DNA from: an uncultured Oscillospiraceae bacterium
GTDB taxonomy: Bacteria; Bacillota; Clostridia; Oscillospirales; Oscillospiraceae
DNA: 14,493 nucleotides
Assembly (NCBI GenBank): GCA_944385065.1
Contig: CALWVX010000023.1
Span: 1 to 14,493 of the forward strand
Reading direction: 5' to 3'
Below the pieces are notes generated by a model, which saw nothing but the letters and a program-made list of their open reading frames with translations, made no database searches and was not told the DNA's origin. A program made the position numbers and the translations under genes. Below, piece by piece: positions 1 through 4,583 of the stretch (positions are counted from its first letter, which is position 1; every line of letters begins with the position of its first letter).

Positions 1-207
1 CAGGCTGTTGATCAGCGGGCCGATGACCAGCTCCTCGTTCCGCGCGGCGATGAGCACCGCAAAGCGGGTCCGGGCGGGCCGCTTTCCATAGTCGGGCGGC
101 CGGCGCAGGCACATCAGCGCCACTCCCACATACCACAGCCCCCAAAGAGCCATTCCAAATCCCATCGCCCCGGTCAGCGCCACCGCGGCGGGAAACAGCC
201 AATCCAT
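1..207 (-). CDS. Family 2 glycosyltransferase, N-terminal part only (runs off left edge)
   Basis: The visible 69 residues begin at an ATG (205-207) preceded by GGAGG seven bases upstream (GGAGGTGCGCAGT before the ATG). Residues about 8-34 are a hydrophobic membrane segment (AVALTGAMGFGMALWGLWYV...). A basic stretch follows (RRPPDYGKRPARTR), then FAVLIAARNEELVIGPLINSL (about 49-69). That last stretch is the typical opening strand of the GT-A fold in membrane-linked family 2 glycosyltransferases, where xxxIPARNEExxI binds the nucleotide sugar. The enzyme would act at the inner face of the membrane on surface polysaccharide or glycolipid; donor and acceptor cannot be told from this fragment. The DXD and later catalytic motifs lie outside the window. 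The gene is divergent from the transporter operon to its right. Confidence 0.75.
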   Translation of the reverse strand, partial: MDWLFPAAVALTGAMGFGMALWGLWYVGVALMCLRRPPDYGKRPARTRFAVLIAARNEELVIGPLINSL

Positions 208-272
208 ACTGCGCACCTCCTTGATCTTGTCCCAAGTCTAGCAGGCAAACTTTAAGGACAGAGGTTGGAAAG

Positions 273-300
273 CATTAAGATTTCATGAAGTTTTCTTAAA
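273..300 (-). promoter_or_regulatory. Possible response-regulator binding site: three hexamers at 11-nt spacing
   Basis: Read on the minus strand toward the glycosyltransferase, three similar hexamers follow each other at exactly 11 nt: TTTAAG (300-295), TTCATG (289-284) and TTAATG (278-273), separated by 5-nt A-rich spacers. This phasing, one helical turn per repeat, is typical of direct-repeat sites for OmpR/PhoB-family regulators. The stretch lies about 66-93 bases before the start codon at 207. The same bases also form an imperfect inverted repeat (TTAAGA 275-280 with TCTTAA 294-299, around TTCATGAA). I could not place a convincing -35/-10 pair for the minus gene, so the site is tentative. 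Confidence 0.3.
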
Positions 301-343
301 CTATCGCCCGGAGGGCCTGCTCCCAAAATTCACAGTTTCTTTG

Positions 344-361
344 TTTGACAATTTTGTCAAA
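344..361. promoter_or_regulatory. Palindromic operator overlapping the -35 box
   Basis: TTTGACAA (344-351) and TTGTCAAA (354-361) form a perfect 8-bp inverted repeat around a 2-bp centre. The left arm contains the -35 hexamer and the right arm reaches into the spacer, so a bound dimeric repressor would block RNA polymerase. Osmoprotectant operons in Bacillota are often controlled by MarR/GbsR-type dimeric repressors, but no regulator gene is present here and the identity of the binder is unknown. Part of the symmetry could be chance, since TTGACA is fixed by its promoter role. Confidence 0.45.
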
Positions 362-373
362 ATGCATTACAAT
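345..373 (+). promoter_or_regulatory. Sigma-A promoter of the osmoprotectant transporter operon
   Basis: TTGACA (345-350) matches the vegetative -35 consensus. It is followed by a 17-bp spacer and TACAAT (368-373), one mismatch from the -10 consensus. Transcription should start near 380, giving a leader of about 120 nt before the start codon at 504. A second TACAAT at 381-386 has no well-spaced -35. The region is AT-rich compared with its surroundings, as expected for a promoter. Confidence 0.8.
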
Positions 374-425
374 ATTCTTGTACAATATGCTGAGAAGCAG
401 CCGGGCGCTTTGCTGGATAAAAGAA

Positions 426-483
426 CGGATGGGGCGTCCCGGCGGGGCCCATCCGCTCTGTCTTCCGCCCATACCCCCGGGGG
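426..483 (+). other. Structured 5' leader of the transporter mRNA
   Basis: CGGATGGG (426-433) pairs with CCCATCCG (448-455) around a GC-rich 14-nt loop, giving a stable hairpin. A second self-complementary block, CCCCCGGGGG (474-483), ends seven bases before the ribosome binding site (AAAGGAGG, 491-498). Neither is followed by a T-run, so neither is an intrinsic terminator. They could modulate translation or mRNA stability. No known riboswitch class is recognisable. The rest of 208-503 holds the promoter elements listed and no gene. Confidence 0.4.
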
Positions 484-503
484 CATTGGAAAAGGAGGTC
501 AAG

Positions 504-1616
504 TTGCTACGATTCGATCATGTGAACCTGGCTTACGGAAGCCAGAAAATTCTCAACGATATTTCCTTTGAAATTCAGGACGGTCAGTTTGCCGTCTTCA
601 TCGGCCCCTCCGGCTGCGGCAAGACCACAACCCTGAAGATGATCAACCGCCTGATTCAGCCGGACAGCGGCCATATTTTTCTGAACGGACAGGATATTTC
701 CACCATCGACCGCTTTGAGCTGCGCCGCCACACCGGCTATGTGATTCAACAGATCGGCCTGTTCCCCAACATGACGGTGGCCCAGAATATCTGCGTGGTC
801 CCCAAGCTGCTCAAGTGGCCCAAGGAGAAGTGCGAGCAGATCGTCCGGGACCTTCTGGAAATGGTTGGGATGCCCTATGACCAGTATGCCCACAAGTATC
901 CCTCCGAGATGTCGGGCGGGCAGCAGCAGCGCATCGGAATTCTCCGCGCCCTGGCCGCCTCCCCTCCGGTGGTGCTGATGGATGAGCCCTTCAGCGCTCT
1001 GGACCCCATGACCCGCCGCTCTCTTCAGCTGGAGGTGAAGAATCTGCAGCAGCAGCTGCACAAGACCATTATCTTCGTCACCCATGACATGGACGAGGCT
1101 CTGGACCTGGCCGACGTCATCATCTTCATGGACCACGGCCACATCGTGCAGATCGCCCCGCCGGAGGAGATGCTGGAAAATCCGGCCACCGACCAGATCA
1201 AGGAGTTCCTGGGCAAGCACCGCGCCGGCCCCTCCCCCGCCGATCTCACGGTGTCCGACTTCATGCGCACCGGCATCATCACGGTCAATCAGAACCGGGG
1301 CATCAACGAGTGTGTCAGCCGCATGCAGCACCACAACGTGGACACCCTGCTGGTGGTGGACGAGTACCGCCACTATCAGGGCACCGTCTCCATCGCGGAC
1401 ATCCGCCTGACCGGCCATGTGGTCAAGACCATCGGCCCTCTGGTGCGCAACACCACCCCCGTGGTCCACACCGGGGACAACGCCAAGGAGTGCTTCGATC
1501 AGCTGATCTCCAGCGGCTTCCCCTATCTGGTTGTCCTGAACGACGACCAGACCGTGGCCGGCATCGTCACCAAAACCAGCATGGCCTCCGCCATGGCGGA
1601 ACAGCTGTGGGGGTGA
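504..1616 (+). CDS. opuCA: Osmoprotectant ABC transporter ATP-binding protein with C-terminal CBS domains (OpuCA/ProV type)
   Basis: This is the ATPase that powers import of a quaternary-amine osmoprotectant such as glycine betaine, carnitine or choline. The 370-residue product starts at TTG (504), chosen because AAAGGAGG (491-498) lies five bases upstream and residue 2 onward (LRFDHVNLAYG) fits the family start. The frame stays open upstream, but that would start inside the promoter. Motifs: Walker A GPSGCGKT (34-41), Q-loop IQQIGLFP (81-88), signature SGGQQQR (137-143), Walker B VVLMDEP (156-162), D-loop SALD (164-167), switch histidine in FVTH (191-194). Residues about 252-366 form a pair of CBS domains, the part that senses ionic strength in OpuA-type systems. 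It is the first gene of a three-gene operon, with four bases to the next start. Exact substrate cannot be told from the ATPase. Confidence 0.93.
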   Translation: MLRFDHVNLAYGSQKILNDISFEIQDGQFAVFIGPSGCGKTTTLKMINRLIQPDSGHIFLNGQDISTIDRFELRRHTGYVIQQIGLFPNMTVAQNICVVPKLLKWPKEKCEQIVRDLLEMVGMPYDQYAHKYPSEMSGGQQQRIGILRALAASPPVVLMDEPFSALDPMTRRSLQLEVKNLQQQLHKTIIFVTHDMDEALDLADVIIFMDHGHIVQIAPPEEMLENPATDQIKEFLGKHRAGPSPADLTVSDFMRTGIITVNQNRGINECVSRMQHHNVDTLLVVDEYRHYQGTVSIADIRLTGHVVKTIGPLVRNTTPVVHTGDNAKECFDQLISSGFPYLVVLNDDQTVAGIVTKTSMASAMAEQLWG

Positions 1617-1620
1617 GGGG

Positions 1621-2256
1621 ATGACCGATCTGCTGCTGGAAATTTTGAAACAGACCGCCATCCACACCGGCTATACCCTGGTGTGCGTGGCCATCGGGTT
1701 TGTCATCGGACTGACCCTGGGCATCGGCCTGTCCCGTCTGCCCACCCTGTCCCGATACCTGCTCCCCCTGCTGTCCATTCTGAACACGGTGCCCGGCATT
1801 GTCTTCATCGGCATGCTGGTCATCTGGATCGGAATGCGGCCGGCCACCGTCATCATCGCCCTGTCCATCTACGCCATGTTCCCGGTGCTGAAAAACACGG
1901 TCGCCGGCCTGAACGGGGTGGACGCGCAGTACAAAGAGGCGGCCCGGGGCTGCGGCATGAATCAGCTCCAGAGCCTGTGGCAGGTGGAGCTGCCTCTGGC
2001 CATGCCCACCATCATCGGCGGGCTGCGGCTGTCCACGGTGTACACCGTCAGCTGGACGGTGCTGGCCGCCATGATCGGACAGCACGGCCTGGGCGACTTT
2101 GTGTACCGGGGCGTCAGCTCCAACAACAACGAGCTGATCCTGCAGGGGGCCATTCCCGCCGCCATCCTGGCGCTGGTGCTGGGCGGACTGGTGGACCTGC
2201 TGCAGCGCCATGTGGTCCCCCGGGGCCTGCGCAATATCGGGGGTGACGGCAAATGA
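1621..2256 (+). CDS. opuCB: Osmoprotectant ABC transporter permease (OpuCB/ProW type)
   Basis: A 211-residue integral membrane permease of the binding-protein-dependent (MetI-like) superfamily. Hydrophobic segments lie at roughly 14-36, 45-70, 74-96, 128-152 and 175-196. The cytoplasmic EAA loop that docks on the ATPase is clear: EAARGCGMNQLQSLWQVELPLAMP (106-129). Length matches the usual 210-220 residues of stand-alone OpuCB/OpuCD permeases. GGTGAGGGG precedes the ATG, four bases after the ATPase stop. Its last codon overlaps the next start in ATGA (2253-2256), so the two permease genes are probably translationally coupled. It would pair with the permease half of the downstream fusion to form the channel. 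Confidence 0.92.
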   Translation: MTDLLLEILKQTAIHTGYTLVCVAIGFVIGLTLGIGLSRLPTLSRYLLPLLSILNTVPGIVFIGMLVIWIGMRPATVIIALSIYAMFPVLKNTVAGLNGVDAQYKEAARGCGMNQLQSLWQVELPLAMPTIIGGLRLSTVYTVSWTVLAAMIGQHGLGDFVYRGVSSNNNELILQGAIPAAILALVLGGLVDLLQRHVVPRGLRNIGGDGK

Positions 2257-3785
2257 CGATTTCGCTGATCTGGGATCACCTGTCTCTGGTGCTGGCCTCC
2301 CTGTTCCTGGCCGTGGCGGCGGGCGTCCCGCTGGGACTGGTGGTCTACCTGTTTCCCCGGGTGGGCAAGGTCATTCTCTGGGTGGTGGATCTGATTCAGA
2401 CCATCCCCGCCCTGGCCCTGCTGGGCCTGATCATGGTGGTGCTGGACCCCGGTTCTCCCACCGCTATGGTGGGTCTGGCCCTGTATTCCCTGCTGCCCAT
2501 CGTGCGCAACTGCTCCCTGGGGCTGTCCCAGGTGCCCGCCCACCTGAAGGAGGCGGCCACCGGCATGGGGATGACCCCCGCCTATCGCCTGTTTCATATT
2601 GAGATCCCCCTGGCTCTGCCCATGCTCATCACCGGCATCCGCATTGCCGCCGTCAACGCCATCGGGACGGCAGTCTTTGCCGCCTTTGTGGGCGGCGGCG
2701 GCCTGGGCGGTCTGTTCAACACCGCCATCCGCCAGCGGGACATGACCATGATCCTGCTGGGCACCGCGGTCCTCATGGTGATGGCTCTGGTGCTGGACGC
2801 TGGGCTGGGTTATGTGGAGCGCCGCCTCTCCAGCCGCTCCCACCGCAAGCTGCCCACCGCCGTCCGGGCCTTCGGCGGCGGCGCGGTGGCCCTGGCCGGC
2901 CTGGCGCTGGTGATCTACATGCTCCTGCCCACCGACACCTCCGGCCAGCTGACCCTGTACGACGGGGACTACACCGAGGTCAAGCTGATGCACAGCATGG
3001 TGGAGCAGCTGGTGGAGGACAAGACGGACCTGGAGGTCGTCATTCTGGACCAGATGACCCAGGTGAACAACTATAACGAGCTCAGCGCCGACGACCCCAG
3101 CTGCGACCTGATGTTCAGCTATGACGGCACGGTGCTCACCACCTTCCTGGGAATGGACACCACCGACATCCCCGAGGGGGAGACCCTCTATGACTTTGTC
3201 AACGAGGAGGTCGGTGCCCAGAAGGGGCTGCGCCTGCTGGGCAGAGTGGGACTGAACAACACCTACTCCATCGGGGTGACCCAGGAGGTGGTGGATACCT
3301 ACGGGGTCAGCAAGATCTCCGACCTGATCCCCATTGCCGGGGAGCTGGACTTCGGCGCCGAGCACGAATTCTATACCTCCGAGGGCAGCATGAAGTATGA
3401 CCCCTTTGTTTCCTTCTACGGGCTGAACTTCCGCTCCGCCGTTCCGGTGGACGTGGTGCTCAAGTACAACGCCGTGGAGGAGGGGGCCTTCGACGTCATG
3501 GTGGTGTACGCCACCGACGGTCTGAACAAGCGGGCCAACCTGACCATTCTGGAGGACGACTGGGGCTTCTTCCCCGAGTATTACGGGGCCTTCCTGGTGC
3601 GGGACGACCTGTTTGAGGACTTCGCCGACACCGCCCCCAACCTGGAGGAGGTTCTGGAGCTTCTCACCGGCCAGGTGAGCAGCGAGGACATGGTGGACCT
3701 CACCTACGCCGTGGACGTGGACGGCCGCTCCGTCAGCGAAGTGGCCCATGAATTTCTGGTGGAAAAGGGCTTCCTGTCCCAATAA
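2253..3785 (+). CDS. Osmoprotectant transporter permease fused to its substrate-binding domain
   Basis: A 510-residue two-domain protein. Residues 1-195 are a second MetI-like permease with its own EAA loop (KEAATGMGMTPAYRLFHIEIPLALP, 99-123). Residues about 207-226 (GGGAVALAGLALVIYMLLP) add a transmembrane helix that would put the rest outside the cell. Residues about 230-510 are an OpuAC/ProX-like binding domain, with family-typical stretches DLMFSYDGTV (285-294) and VVYATDGLNKRANLTILEDDWGFFPEYYGAFLVRDD (417-452). There is no lipoprotein signal: the binding domain is tethered by the permease. Similar fusions are known in Bacillota (ProWX/OpuABC-like systems). The start overlaps the previous gene by four bases. 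A terminator follows within about ten bases. Bound ligand (betaine, carnitine, choline or other) is not determined. Confidence 0.9.
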   Translation: MTISLIWDHLSLVLASLFLAVAAGVPLGLVVYLFPRVGKVILWVVDLIQTIPALALLGLIMVVLDPGSPTAMVGLALYSLLPIVRNCSLGLSQVPAHLKEAATGMGMTPAYRLFHIEIPLALPMLITGIRIAAVNAIGTAVFAAFVGGGGLGGLFNTAIRQRDMTMILLGTAVLMVMALVLDAGLGYVERRLSSRSHRKLPTAVRAFGGGAVALAGLALVIYMLLPTDTSGQLTLYDGDYTEVKLMHSMVEQLVEDKTDLEVVILDQMTQVNNYNELSADDPSCDLMFSYDGTVLTTFLGMDTTDIPEGETLYDFVNEEVGAQKGLRLLGRVGLNNTYSIGVTQEVVDTYGVSKISDLIPIAGELDFGAEHEFYTSEGSMKYDPFVSFYGLNFRSAVPVDVVLKYNAVEEGAFDVMVVYATDGLNKRANLTILEDDWGFFPEYYGAFLVRDDLFEDFADTAPNLEEVLELLTGQVSSEDMVDLTYAVDVDGRSVSEVAHEFLVEKGFLSQ

Positions 3786-3793
3786 TACAGACG

Positions 3794-3830
3794 AAAACCT
3801 CGTCTCCCGGAACCGGGAGGCGAGGTTTTT
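3794..3830 (+). terminator. Rho-independent terminator of the transporter operon
   Basis: AAAACCTCGTCTCCCGG (3794-3810) pairs with CCGGGAGGCGAGGTTTT (3813-3829) around an AA loop, with one T/G wobble in the stem, ending in TTTTT (3826-3830). It begins seven bases after the stop codon. The A-run on the left arm means it could also work on the other strand. Confidence 0.9.
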
Positions 3831-3894
3831 GGCATGAGACAGTCCTCCCCCCGCATAGGGTAGAGCAGCACAAAGATTTGGGAGGACGTCGCAC

Positions 3895-4164
3895 ATGGAG
3901 ACACGCATCGCCGATCTGCGCTATAAGGAAGTCATCAGTGTGGAGGACGGCAGCCGCTTCGGCTATGTGGGAGATATGGAGATCGACCTGGACAGCGGGC
4001 AGGTGCGGGCCCTGGTGGTGCCCGGCCGGCGGCGGCTGTTCGGCCTGCTGGGCCGGGAAGACGACCAGTACATCCCCTGGAACGCGGTGCGCCGGTTCGG
4101 AGAGGACATTATTCTGGTGGAACACCACTACCCCAGACGCGTCCCCCGCAGGAGGGAGCGATAA
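3895..4164 (+). CDS. ylmC: YlmC/YmxH family PRC-barrel protein, sporulation-associated
   Basis: The 89-residue product consists of one PRC-barrel domain. METRIADLRYKEVISVEDGSRFGYVGDMEIDLDSGQVRALVVPG covers the first half, and DDQYIPWNAVRRFGEDIILVEHH (56-78) is the conserved end typical of YlmC/YmxH (IPW..I..IGeDiILV). The C-terminus is very basic (RRVPRRRER). GGGAGGA lies about eight bases before the ATG. Family members are small, soluble and spread among spore-forming Bacillota; their molecular role is poorly known, so sporulation is a family association rather than something shown here. The gene stands alone between two terminator regions. I found no clear promoter in 3831-3880. The symbol follows the family name. 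Confidence 0.82.
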   Translation: METRIADLRYKEVISVEDGSRFGYVGDMEIDLDSGQVRALVVPGRRRLFGLLGREDDQYIPWNAVRRFGEDIILVEHHYPRRVPRRRER

Positions 4165-4165
4165 G

Positions 4166-4199
4166 ACATGCCCGCCGGTAAAACCGGCGGGCATGTCTG
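4166..4199. repeat. 34-bp hairpin repeat, copy 1
   Basis: This 34-bp block is identical to 4550-4583. It contains ACATGCCCGCCGGT and its complement around an AAA loop; with the preceding G (4165) the stem is 15 bp. It begins one base after the ylmC stop codon. On the plus strand it is followed by TGGGACTG with no T-run, so as it stands it is a poor intrinsic terminator, though the stem could protect the mRNA 3' end. Confidence 0.85.
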
Positions 4200-4401
4200 G
4201 GACTGTCGAAAAAGTGACAAAGTCACTTTTTCGAGTTAAGCTGCACGAAATTTTCACCTCGATGTCGTCGTCACAAGCTGCGGATCGCTCGCATCCGTGT
4301 AAACTCGGATGCTCGTTCCCTCCGCTGCTCCTCCTCTCCCAGAAAATCATGAAATGATTTCCTGGGGGCCCAAAAATTGTCGGCAAAAATTTCGCGAGAA
4401 G

Positions 4402-4479
4402 TGTCATTTCCGAGGCGCAGAAGGTGAATTGGCCGAAGGCCAAGAGAAGCCACCCTGGGGTGTGTCCCCGGAAATGACA
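4402..4479. other. Branched RNA-like fold inside the structured element
   Basis: TGTCATTTCCG (4402-4412) pairs perfectly with CGGAAATGACA (4469-4479). The enclosed 56 nt contain TTGGCC-GAA-GGCCAA (4429-4443) and CACCC-TG-GGGTG (4451-4462); the latter competes with GGGG-TGTGT-CCCC nearby. The result is a closed stem carrying two hairpin arms, a shape seen in structured RNAs and in foldback transposable repeats. It matches no RNA class I recognise. The orientation is unknown because the pairing works on both strands. Confidence 0.4.
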
Positions 4480-4492
4480 TGATTGAATTTTA

Positions 4493-4538
4493 TTCCGTCG
4501 TCTGCGGACGACGGAACTCCTTGCAGGAGGGCTTTTTT
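4493..4538 (+). terminator. Terminator-like hairpins and T-run at the right end of the element
   Basis: TTCCGTCGTC (4493-4502) pairs with GACGACGGAA (4507-4516) around TGCG. Immediately after, CTCCT (4517-4521) pairs with AGGAG (4525-4529), followed by GGC and six T (4533-4538). The second hairpin with the T-run resembles a plus-strand intrinsic terminator. It could end a short transcript arising in the element or read-through from the gene at 3895. Its stem is short, so strength is uncertain. Confidence 0.45.
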
Positions 4539-4549
4539 GACAAGTTGAA

Positions 4550-4583
4550 ACATGCCCGCCGGTAAAACCGGCGGGCATGTCTG
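4550..4583. repeat. 34-bp hairpin repeat, copy 2
   Basis: Identical to 4166-4199. It ends directly against the addA stop codon (TTA on this strand, 4584-4586), so addA transcripts would end in this 14-bp stem. On the minus strand it is followed by TTTCAACTTGTC, a weak T-rich tail, so it may serve as the addA terminator. Confidence 0.85.

Larger units (their letters stand above)
4202..4545. mobile_element. MITE-like or structured intergenic repeat element, about 344 bp
   Basis: The stretch between the two 34-bp hairpins holds no plausible gene and is less GC-rich than its neighbours. Its ends are imperfectly inverted: ACTGTCGAAAAAG (4202-4214) against ACTTGTCAAAAAAG, the complement of 4532-4545. 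Inside are many inverted repeats: a perfect 13-bp stem TCGAAAAAGTGAC (4206-4218 with 4222-4234); GCATCCG (4291-4297 with 4306-4312); CCCAG plus AAATCAT (4338-4350 with 4354-4366, one mismatch); a long stem at 4402-4479; and a 10-bp stem at 4493-4516. AAAAATT occurs twice, 13 bp apart (4372, 4385). Small size, terminal inverted repeats, dense folding and no transposase fit a miniature inverted-repeat element. A structured RNA gene or dispersed terminator-type repeat is also possible. I cannot identify a short target duplication. Confidence 0.45.

Noticed and set aside
345..503. N-terminal extension of the ATPase upstream of the TTG at 504
   Set aside because: The frame is open but would start inside the -35 box, before the transcription start, and the extra residues do not resemble the family. 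The strong ribosome binding site supports 504.
384..503. Riboswitch in the transporter leader
   Set aside because: Hairpins are present, but there is no T-run terminator alternative and no conserved core of a known riboswitch class that I can recognise.
1962..3908. A 648-codon minus-strand open frame across the permease genes
   Set aside because: Its H/Q/G/V-rich translation has no recognisable motif. It is the antisense shadow of two clear permease genes and crosses the operon terminator.
4166..4583. CRISPR array, because of the repeated hairpin
   Set aside because: There are only two copies, 384 bp apart, with no regular spacers and no cas genes.
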